NCBI RefSeq assembly: GCF_042242105.1
Contig: NC_092020.1
Coordinates: 8,521,501-8,585,500 of the forward strand
Reading direction: 5' to 3'
Source: Pempheris klunzingeri
Lineage: Eukaryota > Chordata > Actinopteri > Acropomatiformes > Pempheridae
DNA: 64,000 bases
This document shows, one piece after another, positions 1-11,554 of the stretch. Below the pieces are notes generated by a model, which did no database searches, was not told where the DNA came from, and was given only the letters and a program-made list of their open reading frames with translations. Position numbers and translations under genes: made by a program. Within the stretch, counting starts at the first letter, position 1. Every line of letters starts with the position of its first letter.

Positions 1-369
1 TACATGAAAACTTAATAGTTATGATCAGGACTGACGTTGGTCAAAAGATTTAATGCATTGAAAGTGAAAAAAAATATTAATGTATAATATCTTTATAGCA
101 CTTTTTAGGAACAGAACATTTTTTGCACGAAGGGTGACGAGTGGTTATTTTTTTAAGGGGTGCACAAGGGTTAAAGGAAAGACTGTAACACTGGGGAAAT
201 TAGCAAGAGTAGCTTGATATTGAAAGTATTCAACTGAAAATACCCCCAGCCCCCCCCCCTTCAGGCTGTCCTCCAAAGCCACTCCCCCTCAAGTCCACAA
301 CAGTGATGAGAAGACTGTGCATCTAATGTCATGACTGGAGTTTACAGGGAACACATAGAAAGCATTATA
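1..369. other. AT-rich flank, no gene seen
   Basis: I see no exon or RNA gene here. There is a C-run at about 249-261. The last bases form the TA dinucleotide beside the first MITE copy. Confidence 0.6.
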
Positions 370-1073
370 CACTACTCACTAAAGTTAGGGATATTCGACT
401 TTCAGGTGAAATATATGGAAAATGTAAAAAGTGAATGCTACAGTGATATTATATCATGAAAGTAGGGCATTTAATTAGAAGCATGCAATGGTCATTTCTT
501 CATCTCAAACAATTTATTGAAAGAAAATCTACCAACAGTGGTAGGTATACCACAACAAAACATTTTCAGTGTCTCAATAAATTGGGATGTGGCCAAAGGA
601 CGTCCACTCCTCTCCTTTCTGTGACTCTTCCAGTCACTCTGTATCACTGTTACAACCTCCTGATGACACTCTGTGACCCTCTAAGCTCAGTGAACACCTC
701 CGTCTGAGGACTTCCTGTTTGAAGCCTCCAGTGTTGAGGTGCTGCTGATCAACTGTTAGGTGTCGTCTTGGTCTCATGATGTCAGAATGTGAACAGCATG
801 ATGAGGAGGACTGTTTAAATACCAATTCTAACTGAAGCAGGAAATGTATTGGTGGATTCATGGATCAAACCTGTTGTGAATGTTGCTGTTAAGCTTCTTG
901 TTAGAGAACAGCAACTTGTGCAGAAAGTACTGAAACACTGAACAGTTGGACATGTGCATTCAAAAGTTTAGAGAAGGTCACATTAAGTTCACCTGGAAAG
1001 GTTAGAATGCATTTTAGGTTCATCCTGAAATTTCACCTGAAAGCTGAATATCCCTAACTTTTTGTGAGTAGTG
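370..1073 (-). mobile_element. Non-autonomous Tc1/mariner-type MITE, copy A
   Basis: About 704 bp with terminal inverted repeats of roughly 44 bp (outer end CACTACTCAC, then AGTTAGGGATATTC and CTTTCAGGTGAAA). It is preceded by TA; the right-hand dinucleotide is TG, so the TA duplication is decayed on one side. Three more copies lie at 16,669, 48,062 and 57,438. The inner sequence has an open frame (634-861, minus) that is preserved nearly letter for letter in all copies. Here and in copy C it ends at a TGA where copies B and D read on to 95 aa. I recognise no transposase catalytic motif. Assignment to Tc1/mariner is inferred from the TA target and TIR layout. Confidence 0.8.
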
Positions 1074-1647
1074 TGTGCTTCATGTGACGACAGATTTTGC
1101 ACCTAACCCAAAGCTTTATTACTCCGTTTCATGGACGTATTCAGTGAAGAAAAACTTAGAAGCGTGTGCAGGAGGAGACCAGAAAGTTCCCGGCACCGCA
1201 TCCACTCAAAGGCTCACAGTTCATTCTCCAACTCACCTCCATTACGTTACATTTCATAAACTCATTACATAACTTTGAACTTTCTATTTGAACTATATTT
1301 GAGCTTGTCGTGCACAAAACAGCAAAACCTGAACTTGAACCATCGACAAAGTATCGCTGGCACCACTCGTAGCTGCGCCTGCTCTCCACGCTGACCCCTT
1401 TCTAATGCGACTGCGACGTGATCGATGGAGGAAAGATCAACAGTCATTCGGGCTGTGTAGCAATGACTAACAAGCTAAGTTAGATAAAAACCAGAGGGTA
1501 TCTCAGGGTAGCTCAGTGACAAAGCGTGTCCAAGAGAACCTAGAGAGGGAATTCTATAATAATTATTGTGATTAGACGGCCACTTTGTAATGATAATATT
1601 CACTTGATTTATTGAAGCTCATGCGATACTATCTTTTTTTTTTACAG

Positions 1648-1746
1648 AGAACAAAGGATTTTGTCCCGAACCACCTGCACTGGAAGTACAGAGGGGATCT
1701 CTTCATGACCAGTATGGGCAAGAGGATGGGCTACAGAGATCAGTAA
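1648..1746 (+). CDS. Candidate terminal coding exon of an unrecognised gene
   Basis: A strong acceptor (poly-T tract, then TTTACAG at 1641-1647) is followed by 32 sense codons and TAA at 1744-1746. The peptide is rich in aromatic and basic residues (contains NHLHWKYRGDLF and GKRMGYRDQ), which looks like real protein rather than noise. I could not place it in a family. Upstream exons would lie between the MITE and this point or left of the window; I found none. An A-rich stretch (GATAAAAAAAA) about 40 bp downstream could be near a poly(A) site, but no clean AATAAA is present. It could still be chance, since a 99-nt open frame is short. Confidence 0.4.
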   Translation, partial: RTKDFVPNHLHWKYRGDLFMTSMGKRMGYRDQ

Positions 1747-2499
1747 CTCTGAGGTGTACAAATGTGCATGTGGTATTTTACTGTGATAAAAAAAAAAATG
1801 ATGACCTACTGTATCCTTTAAATCAACAACAAGAGTAGAGGGTGACCAAGTCTAGAGCTGGATTCAAGCAGAGGAAGCTCAATACGGCGTTCACCTGAGC
1901 TTAGCGTGCCGCCACAGGTCGCTTTAATCCCCCTCTCGTACTTCAGCAACAGAGAACTCAAAGCAGTTCAGTCAGAAGTTAGCTAATTAAATGTTTCTAT
2001 ATTAATCACTGGCCATTAATAGACGGATTCGTTGACGCTTTTTTGGTTGCCAGGTTGTAAAAGATCCATTTGGCTGGTGTGTCCTACCTTGTGAGCAGCC
2101 GTTCTGCATAGTTAGTTAGTACTTGGTTGTGTTAATGGCTTGTTGTTCTGTATTTATAGTCAGAGTCAGAGAGACATTTAGTCATTACGTGAACGGCACA
2201 AAATATAGTGTGTGAGCGAAACGTACACTTCTTCCAACCGCTCCGTTACAGCGTGAGGAGCTGCAACTGCAGGACACGTTTAGTAATTAATCTCACTCTG
2301 ACATTTCATTTATCCGGTCCGTTTCCAGCTCTGATATTTCTGCTGCTGTGTGTGTGTGTGTGTGTGTGTGACCCTGGGCCTCTGCTGGTGCAAAATCACA
2401 ATGAAGCAAAAAGTCTTTTTCCTACTAACTGTGCACACAGACTTAGTGGCTCTGAGAAAACAAAAAAAGCATTTCATTCTTGCCAGATCCCCCACCCCC

Positions 2500-2539
<40 letters not shown>
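2500..2539. repeat. (CA)n microsatellite
   Basis: Uninterrupted CA dinucleotides, one of four CA/GT tracts between 2.3 and 2.9 kb. Confidence 0.95.
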
Positions 2540-2541
<2 letters not shown>

Positions 2542-2736
2542 CCCCCCCCACCCCTCCTCGCTCTCTGTCTCTTTCCACCAGCTGCTGCTGTGTGACAGGC
2601 CGATGATGACTGTGTTTTTTCCCCTCCTTGTTTCAAAGTATGTTGGAGCAGATGGCCTGGAGAGGCAGAGTGGGGGAATGTGTTGGAGAGACTGCTGGGG
2701 AATGTGCCAAGTGTGTGTGTGTGTGGAGTGTGTGTG

Positions 2737-2772
<36 letters not shown>

Positions 2773-2866
2773 TTTCAGTTCGCGTGCCTTCTCGCTGCCC
2801 TCTGCCCTTCATGGCGCCAGCTCCACTTCCCTTCCACTCTAAACATCTGGTGTCTGGGACTTTGAG

Positions 2867-2867
<1 letters not shown>

Positions 2868-2911
<44 letters not shown>
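2868..2911. repeat. (CA)n microsatellite
   Basis: About 22 CA units directly after a GAGAA sequence. Confidence 0.95.
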
Positions 2912-2914
<3 letters not shown>

Positions 2915-3059
2915 CCGGCATGCACACAGGGAGAAACAGCAAGCAAGCAGGGAAAAAAGCCCTCAGCTAGTTTACATCTAAGAGCAACATGACTGCATTA
3001 GTGTGAAGCTGAATGTGAGAGCTGTACACTGTCAGTGTGTGTCAAATGAAAACCTTTTA

Positions 3060-3063
<4 letters not shown>

Positions 3064-3095
<32 letters not shown>
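3064..3095. repeat. (AT)n microsatellite
   Basis: About 16 perfect AT units. Confidence 0.95.
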
Positions 3096-3098
<3 letters not shown>

Positions 3099-4087
3099 CC
3101 ATGCTTTGAGGCCATATGCTCTCATCCAACAGACATCACACGCAGTTATGTCAACATGTTTTTAAATGTATTGTTTTCGACCGTTTATATCATTAAAAGC
3201 AGGGCAATATCAGAAATTCTTCTTTTCGTCTCAGCTGACCGAAGGGGCGTGTCGCTGCCTGTGTTTGATCGACAGCCTCGTGTTGTTAATAGAACGCAGC
3301 TCTGCGGCTTATTGGCCACCGAGCCTGCACACCGACTAAGCGTTAAGTGCTGAGCTACGGGACAAGAAGTAGATAAGAGGGACACTTCAGCAGGAAGGCT
3401 AGTGTGGGTGGTCATTCAGCAGGCTGCTGTCGAGCCTTTCAGGAGCTCCGGAACCTGCAGGAGGAGTGAAAACCTGCACGCTTTTCTTTTTTAAACTAAA
3501 TCTGTGCTTTAATCACGAAACATCGTCGTCCGTTTCTCTCTCTCGATTCATCTGATCTCTGTACTTACAGGATCTGAACCCTTTCAGCCGCCAACGCGAG
3601 TTATAAAGGGAGCTGTGGACCGCTGACTGGACGACAAGCTTCATTTTCACACTGAACAGCGCTAACTTTAAAGTATTTAGGTCTTCGGCACCGTGGACAG
3701 TCAATGTTACGAAGCTCTCAACACTTGACACGAGGCCGTTCTCAAATGTGTTTCGAAATTGAAGAGCGTTTGTAGAAATGATGTCCATGTTAGTGGGGTT
3801 TTTTTTTTTTTTGTTGCATAATGTAAATTCTCAAAAGTTGGATTCAAATAATAGCTGGGGGCGTGTGTGGCACACATAAAGGCTGAGCAAAACACATGAA
3901 GGGAGTGACTTATCCCTACTGTAATGGCCCACACAATATGTAGCTACATGTACTACAAGTTGTTCATGCGGTCTCCTTTAAACACTGATGTTGTTCCGAT
4001 TCACTGATGAATCCAATCGCTTTCTTTTTCTTCTTTTTAAGTGAAGCTATTCATCTATATCAGTGGGATGTTTCACATTAAAAGCCT

Positions 4088-4190
4088 CAGAGGGAAGGGG
4101 TAGATGAGATAGACTTTTAATGTAAAATACATGTAGAGGGAGTGATTAGTGAGTAAAAACAGCATTTAAAAAAAAAATGCTGGCTTCTTA
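4088..4190 (-). other. atoh8: Candidate last exon and poly(A) region of atoh8
   Basis: The third atoh8 exon ends in a GT donor rather than a stop, so another exon is needed. At 4191-4200 the minus strand reads an acceptor (ATCTCCAG) followed at once by TAA (4188-4190), which would end the protein at KKRK. A minus-strand ATTAAA lies near 4113-4118. The upstream polypyrimidine tract is weak, so this is only one possible solution. Confidence 0.3.
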
Positions 4191-4329
4191 CTGGAGATGA
4201 TCGAATCTAAATATAAAGTAGTGGCAATAAAGGAGATGTTCCATAGTTTATCCTGTAGTTTGTTTGTCCTCCTCGGCCTTGGCCACTATCTGAGAGCGCA
4301 CGTTGTACCGAAACAGAATCCTGCCCTAC

Positions 4330-4522
4330 CTTCCTCTTCTTGCTCCTGCCCTCAGCCTGCAGGGTCCTGGTGCACTGTTCCACACACTGGGAGAAGCTCA
4401 GACTGCTGTGATCGGGGCTGTAGTCCAGCTCAGCCAACTGAGCCAGAGACAGGATGTAGTTGCAGGCTATACGTAGTATCGCCAGCTTGGAGAGTTTCTG
4501 CCCGTAGGAGTAACATGGCACC

Positions 4523-4562
<40 letters not shown>

Positions 4563-6408
4563 TGGGTGGAGGTGGACTGCGGATGCTTCTGACATGTTTG
4601 CCACTGGAAGGCCTGAGAAAGCTGACGACGTCCTGGCAGCCTTTAAAGCAAAGTGAATCGACGTGGGAGTTTCAATGTGCCTCACATAAAAACACATGTA
4701 CATACAGTGCAGTGCTTTTCAAGGAAATGAATAAACTCTCTATACTGTGCTCATCACAGCCATTGCAACAGCATGGCATGACAATTATAGAATGGCAAAA
4801 GATCTCTGAGGCCTTTAGCTCTCTCAATTAATTGATAATAAAGGGGACCAGAACTCAGAAGGGGACATGGCTGCCTCGTAACCTCTGAAACCCTGATCCT
4901 TACTGGCTGTAGCTCGTATTTTCTCACTCTATGAATCCAGTCCTGCCCGCCTTTGCTTCTGTAATTTAATGCCCTCAGTAAAGTGCTGCAATTGGCTGAC
5001 AACACAGCAATCTGATTTTAGCAGGATCTCCGTGTAGCACCGCCCCAGTGTGCATCTGTTATGGCATATTTTAGACCGCCTGAAATCAGAAACTAAGCGA
5101 ACTTGCGTTCCTCCGACATCTTCTGTGTTATCTGTATATATTTGTTTTTCACCCTGTAAGTGTTTCTTTGTACAGTATACGCACGTGTTTTGAGTTTGTA
5201 CGCGCTAAACATTGGTCGTTTTCTGTGTTTTTCAGAGCGGACAGCGAGCCTGACCTGCTTCCTCAGGGCCTCGAACGCGGCGCTGATGGTGTGGACGCGG
5301 GTCCTCTCTCGGGCGTTAGCCAGAAGCCTCCTGGTCTGCTGGATGGCTTTGACCTCGGGACGCCCAGGTCCATCACAACTCACCCCGACCCGCTTCCTGG
5401 GAGACTCCTGACAGCAGGACAAGAGAGGCTCACATTATAGAAAAGTAGGTCATCTCCAAGTGGACGTTTGTTTCTCCGTTTAATTGAACTAAACATCAGC
5501 AGACTGTTTTTATTGTTCCTCTAAAACAGAGAGAGTGTCTGTTTCTCCCTGTGATATGTGAGACTGATCCACTGATAGCACAGAATATCTCCATATATCA
5601 GGTGTGTAGCACACCACAGCTAAAGCGGACCCACCCAGGCCCCTGTAAAAGGCCCATGTGGTCCTGAAGTAGCGGTTCATCCATCTGACCACACACATTT
5701 CATAGGTATATCTCATTACAGCTTTTTCTTTCTCTTAATACTCCACACATTCACCTTAGGCGACTGGACCTGGTGCTCCTGGTCGTAGCACTGGGAGGTC
5801 TGGGGCACCCTGGGGCCAGGCCGAGCCGCACTCTGTCCCGACAGGGAGGGCTCCTGGGGGAAGGCCTGGTGGCTGGGCGAGTGGCCGAGGCTGCCGCTGG
5901 TCGACGTTGACAGAGGGAACGTGGAGCGGAGGCCCAGCTTGAGCCTGTTGGACAGAGGCTGGGAGATGGCCGTGGGCCAGTGGGAGATCTCCGGGTTAGA
6001 GAATGAAGAAGCAGGTAACTGGGACAGTTTGGAGGTGATGGCAGGCACGTTGATGCCGATTCTCATGTCTATGGCGCCGCTCTGAGCCGGCACCACGCTG
6101 CCTTCTGGTAGTCCCGACAGAATCCCTGCGCTACTGGCCATCACCTCCTGTGACTTCATCAGCTGTCTCTGTAATGGAGCCAGCTTGCTGACGTTACATG
6201 CCTCGGTCAGGGTGTCATCTCCTGAGTCCACGTCTGACAAGTGCACCGGGTAGGCTTTCATCCTCTCAGGCTCGGGGCTGCTGAAAAGTCTTTTAGGCTC
6301 CCGGGACTTCCTCTTGAACTTCTTGTTAGTGCATGGCATAGAGATCAGTACTGGGTCTTTGTTCATAGACTCACTCAAGGTGTTATCCAGCGGATGGGGG
6401 TTCTTCAT
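4330..6408 (-). CDS. atoh8: Atonal homolog 8, bHLH transcription factor (last exon not certain)
   Basis: Coding exons on the minus strand: 5755-6408 (exon 1, ATG at 6408), 5255-5407 and 4330-4521, all phase 0, giving 333 codons before the final donor (AAG|GTAGGG). The start MKNPHPL resembles the amino end of mammalian ATOH8, and the ATG has G at -3. The basic region and helix 1 (RRLLANARERTRVHTIS, about residues 244-260) lie in exon 2. Loop and helix 2 start exon 3 (VPCYSYGQKLSKLAILRIA), so an intron splits the bHLH at the loop. Exon 1 is long, Ser/Pro-rich and poorly conserved apart from its start. ATOH8 is a nuclear regulator of muscle, neural and endothelial differentiation and of iron/hepcidin signalling. 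The exon 3 acceptor uses a (CT)n microsatellite as its pyrimidine tract. Confidence 0.93.
4525..4556. repeat. (GA)n microsatellite forming a splice-site pyrimidine tract
   Basis: On the minus strand this is a pure (CT)n run ending in CTCCAG at the acceptor of atoh8 exon 3, so length change here could alter splicing. Confidence 0.9.
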
Positions 6409-7630
6409 TTCCAACAATTAGTGTAACTAACAAGCTAAATTGACAAAAATCCAACAACAAATCTAGATAGATAGATAGATAGATGTCTAACTTAGACTGT
6501 ACACACACTCAACCAGTAGAGATTTGTTCAATAACACACACTATCTAACCCCTGCTAACTGTGGAACACCAGCTCTCCAGCCCCGTGTGTTACTTTAACT
6601 CCACCAGCAGGTTTTCTGTGGCTCCGCTCTGTCTGCGGAGCGGCATCCTGAATAATCCACATTAGTACACAAAGCTGTGTAACATCTGCTGCTCTGCACG
6701 AGCCGTCCCTCCGGAGCGAGATTTTGCAGAGAGCTTTTCCTCAGCTGTGAGGGTCTGTGTCTGTGTCCAGGCCTCAGAGCGTTGGAGGGTTACAGCCGAG
6801 CTGTCTGAGCGTGGCTCCAGTCAGTCTGCATAGCAGCACTGTGAATAACCCACACTGAGCACACACACACACTGAGCACACACACACACACACACACACT
6901 GAACACACTGGGCAGGCTGCAGGGCTGCTCGCACTACAGAGCAGGAACATGGAGAAAGTGGCAGAATCACCATTCCACATGCAGCCCCGCCGCTGAGGCT
7001 GTCATGTTCCACAGAGCAGCTCGCAGAAGTTCTCCAAACAAGTAGGATGGAGAGGAGAGATGGGGGGGGAGAGGGGAGGGGGGGGCAGGAGGTCCTAGTC
7101 CTAGTCCTTAGTTAGAGGATGACTAGAAGATGACTGGCACTGATGGGTTTCTACATATTCATCCATAACCAGGACAGACTGCAGATCTCCCCCTCACAGT
7201 GGGATCAGAAGGTCTCGGCACTGACAGCACTGAAGCTGCCCCCCCCCCTCCTCTCCCTCTCCTCCTCCTCCTCCTCCTCCTCTTCCTCTACTTACTACCG
7301 TGGTACCGACACATCCCTCAGTGAAGCCCACGGTCCCTTCTGGATGAAAAGCTCCCGTATCCGCGCGTCCACTTCCACGTGAGCAGCGGGCTATGTGCTC
7401 AGTGTGAGCGGGCACCAGAGGTCCCTTTAATCCCCGGTGGTGGTGGTGGTGGTGGTGGTGGTGGGGGGGGGTGGTCCCGGTAAGTGTGAGGTCCGCTTCT
7501 GTGCCGCGGGGCCGACAGGAGAGGATCCGCTGCTCCGGGCTGGGAGGCAACACTGAGAGCTGGAGAGGACTGCGCTGGTACATGGGGGCTCCTCTAACTC
7601 TGCTGGCGTCTGTCTGGCTGGAGCTGTCTC

Positions 7631-7693
<63 letters not shown>

Positions 7694-8256
7694 CAGTCCA
7701 TGGTCCGGCTCAGCAGCGCCCCCTGCTGGCTACAACAGGAGCTGGGGCGCCTTTATTGCCCAATAAAAAAAATGACAGTGGAAGAAAGTCCAAGCTGATT
7801 TCTCTCCTGCTTCTAGAGACTTAAACCGGCTCCTCTGCAGCAACAAGAGCTCAGGAGCTGAGGTCGAAGCGGCCGCAGAGCGTTTTCAGCGAAGACACCA
7901 CCGAAGCATTGGGGTTTGTGCGGAATAGACCGAGCGCAGCTGGTTCTAATCTCCGAGGAGACGGTGCCAGGTGTTGAACTTCTTTCAGTTCCATGGACAC
8001 ATACAGACATACAGGGAAATGTTGGGGGGGGGGATTCAGAAGGACACAGAGGAGACATGGGACAGAAGAACAGAAGATGTGATGATCCTAAGTGATGGTA
8101 TACGCTTGGATGCGATTGAAAACATTTCTCCCTAATGTTTTCGTATTTTTCGACGCTGTGTTTCAAAGTATAAATCTGTTTCCACAGCTCACAATGACAG
8201 CACAGCCTGTCCTCTCCGGGCACTCAGCTCTGTCTGGTTCTCATCAGCTACTGTGC
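6409..8256. other. atoh8 5' flank with simple repeats
   Basis: Contains the presumed atoh8 5'UTR and promoter (GC-richer stretch around 6600-6800), a GATA tract at about 6462-6484, CA tracts near 6858-6899, a G-rich run near 7050-7085, TCC repeats near 7258-7285, GGT repeats near 7436-7470 and the long CA tract listed separately. I see no further exon. Confidence 0.6.
7631..7691. repeat. (CA)n microsatellite
   Basis: About 30 perfect CA units, among the longest dinucleotide tracts in the left half. Confidence 0.95.
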
Positions 8257-8583
8257 TCAGGCTGTTTTTTTTGGGTTTTTTTTACATTTGGGATCGAATT
8301 TGTCCCCATTCCTGAAGATGGGTGTGATCGGCCCATCACTCCAGCTGTCAGGGACGTGACCTACGATTAGCACCAAGTTGAATATCTTCAGGACGGCCGA
8401 TCTGCATCTTTTGGTGCTATATTTTAACACCTCATTCGAGACGGCATCAGGGCCTGCATGATTTTTAGGGCTGCAGTGATAGGGTATAGGGTAATCTGTG
8501 ATAGGGTGATCTAGTGGGGTCTGATCATTCTTAATGTCTCTCTCTCTCTCCACACAGTCCTGATTCTCTGCCCAGTCCTGCAT
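8257..8583 (-). pseudogene. Non-LTR retrotransposon (LINE) reverse-transcriptase fragment
   Basis: The minus frame carries the entry block of a LINE reverse transcriptase: a KNHAGPDAVSNEVLKY segment (the usual K-x-GPDG-x-S-x-E pattern with A for G) followed by VLKIFNLVL and DGPITPIFRNGDK. Only about 110 residues remain. The palm motif YxDD and the endonuclease are absent, and the frame runs into a poly-Lys/T-rich stretch. The piece is a 5'- and 3'-truncated relic. The exact clade (Rex1/CR1/RTE) cannot be set by eye. Confidence 0.75.
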
Positions 8584-9230
8584 TAGTTAAGGTGATGCAG
8601 TTCTGATGACGTTGTAGTAAGCCAGGATCTAACATTTCTGTGACTTCCCTGTTCGTGCTGTGAAGTCCGTTGGTTGGAAATAGCCCATTTGGCTCCTTTC
8701 TTTTATTTCATCCTCACATTTTTTTTCAGGATTTCACGTGACTTTTGATTTTATTCAAACTTTACTCAAATGTAGCGAAGAGCATCACCTGAAATAAAAA
8801 GAACCGCCACTTACAGTGCAACTTCCTCAAGCGAATCAGTGCACATGCAATAAAAGACTTTCAGGTTCCTATTTAAATGCAGGTACGGCAGAAGAAAATG
8901 ATCCTGCAGGTGCGCGGTAACAACGAGGCATGTGGACTGGAACAGTTTGAGTAATTACCAAAACAAAACTTTACATTAAATTGACAATTACCTCTATTGT
9001 CAGTGACTTATATTCATTGTTTTGTTGCTTTTCTTGCTCACCTTCCTCTGATGAAGATAGTAAAAACATAGTAAATTGAGAATGTTCTGAGTATCACATG
9101 CTGGAGACTTGCAAGGTTGCTGCATAGATGTTGCAGTTGCAGCAAACCTCCAGCGCTCTAACGGGACCTCACATGTCGACTCTTTGTCAGCTATACAAGT
9201 CAGGAGGATTCACCGAGGGAGCCTCATCTT
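8584..9230. other. Intergenic, nothing recognised
   Basis: No exon, RNA gene or clear repeat family seen between the LINE scrap and the DIRS-like remnant. Confidence 0.5.
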
Positions 9231-11090
9231 CCGGTGTTCCACATTAGCCCGATAGGTTTAGCCACTCAGAAATGCTCTGGGGAAAAAACACGGCTATTTA
9301 TAGACCCGTCCTCCTCACACAGCTCACACATCTTGAGCAACAGTGTCACTCCCGGTCCACGTTTCTCCAAGCAATATACAACAGTCAGCGATGCCGTCAT
9401 CCTCATCTGTCTGGCAGAACCTGGAGCCTGGCTTTCTAGAGCAGGCATCATCAGCACATTCAGAGTTTGGCACCCCATCCAGACATCTAACGTTTGCAGG
9501 GCTTGTTGCAAAGGAGCCTGTTGTTTTTCTGTGCAGTCCCAAGAGCTTTGACTGTCTTTCAGAGGCCCCATGACGGAGCAACAACCACGGGCTCCCGTAC
9601 ATACTTATCTTCTCGACAATTTTCTTGCTCCACCTTCCTCGCCTCAGGTTTTCAACTCTCACAAAAGCTGTCTCAGAACTCGGCGTCCCTCTTTGTGAAG
9701 AGGGAAACCTCAGGGCCTGGCACCTCTGTTGAGTTCTTAGGCATAATCTCTGACTTGATTTCCTTCCAAGCATCCTCAGGGAAAATACAGCCCATCACTC
9801 TGCTTCTTTCTGACTATATCCTGGCAGACAGATGCACCAAACGCCAGGTACCAGACTTCTTTGACTGCCTCATAAACCATCTGGTTGAGCTGCAGCCATC
9901 CCCTCTTTCCATGATAGAGCACCTCTGGATTGATGCAATGGCAATTCCCTTTTCTACGACAATTTCATCACTCAACCTGTGGACATTCAACTCTAAACAG
10001 ACACAGCTCCTTCCATGGGTTTATAGACGGAGGCGTCTCGCTTCTGCTTGGCTCAAATCTCTGCTCTCTTTTATCTGCTCTATTTCATGAGATATATAGC
10101 ATTATCACGGATGCCATTCTTTAGGGGACTGAATAGTTGGGAAAAGCCAAACTAATCCACTCCGATAACATCACAGTCATGGAGATCCTAAATAAAGGTC
10201 AGCCTCGTTCTCCAGCAATCATGCAGTTCCTGTGCAGACTCCCATTAATCTCGGCTCAACATCAGTTTATCTTTAGTGCAGCCCACATTCCCTGTTAACA
10301 ACAGCATCACTGATTCATTGTCTCACTTTCTTTCCACATTAGGCCTCAGAATTTGGATTTTCAGCCCAGTTCAAACCAGTCCTACCATTTTTAGCCACAA
10401 CATTCAAGGAGCTTCCACAGCTGGAAGAAACGCTTCTCTCTCAGCCTACCTAACAGACTGGACTAGTTTAAGAGCATCGTCATGGTAGACTTCACCTCAG
10501 AATCCACATCCCAGCTGGCTTTTTTCAGCTCTGAAATTGTCTCAACTTCATCAGCCTACAAATTTGTCTCATCATTCCAGTCTGTCTGGAATCACCATCC
10601 ACAATTCATATTTACGCTCCGGTCTGTCTCAAGAAACTCGACTCTGTTGTTCCAGAGGCATTTACACCAAGTCCTCTGTGTCTCAGGTATATCTTCCCTA
10701 CACTATTCGAGTGGACAGCTCACACCAAACAAAACAGTCCTCGGCCAGTGGTCATCTCAGGCACAGCTCTGCTACATTCGCACCAATCTCAATGATCTCC
10801 ATAAAACGTGCCCTTAACTCGGTTCAATTTAAATTTCTATTGGTGGCCTGAATTCAGCTCGCTTGGAAATGTACTGGAGACAGAACCCCCGCGCTAAGTC
10901 TCCTTCCCTCCCGTCTCCAAACATAGCAGATCACTTCCACCTTCCATCATCCCTCTCATCCAAATCCATTCATCTGTCCTCAACATGCAATATATTCTGA
11001 ATTTCATTTGATGGTGACTCTGTACACAAACCAAACCTGGATTCAGATCTGGTACCCTCGTCCTGAAGAATCTTGGTCATATTGAACTGA
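9231..11090 (+). mobile_element. Degenerate DIRS/Ngaro-type retrotransposon
   Basis: Read on the plus strand with frameshifts and stops. Near 9729-9850 is the carboxyl part of a DIRS-type reverse transcriptase (VEFLGIISD, then CTKRQVPDF, cf. the SCTKRELLSLLGHL block). At about 10,170-10,330 is the RNase H end: HSDNITVMEILNKGQ, SPAIMQFLCRL, HQFIFSAAHIP and ITDSLSHFL, which match the usual DNxAVxxILNKG and HIPGxxNxIADxLSR blocks. Downstream to about 11,090 may hold a decayed tyrosine recombinase, but I see no intact R-H-R-Y set. The left part (9,231-9,700) is open in places but unrecognised. Boundaries are approximate. Confidence 0.65.
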
Positions 11091-11554
11091 TATAGATGCA
11101 AATTGTCCTACGGGTTGTAGGTATGGCTTTCTTTATTTCTTTGTTTAATGGCAGTGTGTTATTTCTGAGCGATGCCTGATGTCTCAGTAGTGTGTCCCAT
11201 ACCTCCTTATACCACTTCGAGCCCTTGTGAACTCACATGCACAAGCTCTAGAGCTGCTGTTTAGGCCTCAGGGTGGACGTTAGGATTGGTCTTCCGTATC
11301 AACAACATGAATAAAGCAGGGCTGAGATTCAGGCTTTGTTGTGCTTTTGTACTACATATTCCCAAATAAAATGAGAATTGATCATATTACCACAAACTAA
11401 CAGCCACACAGTGGACATGGGGCTTTTGGGGCACCTTGGGCTCCAGTTGGCAGTTGGCCACTTCTCCAAGTTGGTAACCTAGCCTTTGACCTGGTCCGAT
11501 GAAAGCTCATCAAAAGGTTTCATAACCTTCTGCTAGGTCTAGACCAAACGATGT

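Larger units (their letters stand above)
1747..4087. other. Intergenic, microsatellite-rich
   Basis: No supported gene. Simple repeats dominate the left half: GT at about 2346-2370, CA at 2500-2539, GT at 2712-2771, CA at 2868-2911 and AT at 3064-3095. All long open frames here are translations of these repeats. Confidence 0.7.

Noticed and set aside
2208-2981. Overlapping long frames with Thr-His or Cys-Val repeats
   Set aside because: They are translations of CA/GT microsatellites in all frames; no splice sites or conserved domains.
6408-6417. Three-residue extension of atoh8
   Set aside because: It would start at TTG; the ATG at 6,408 has a good context and matches the family.
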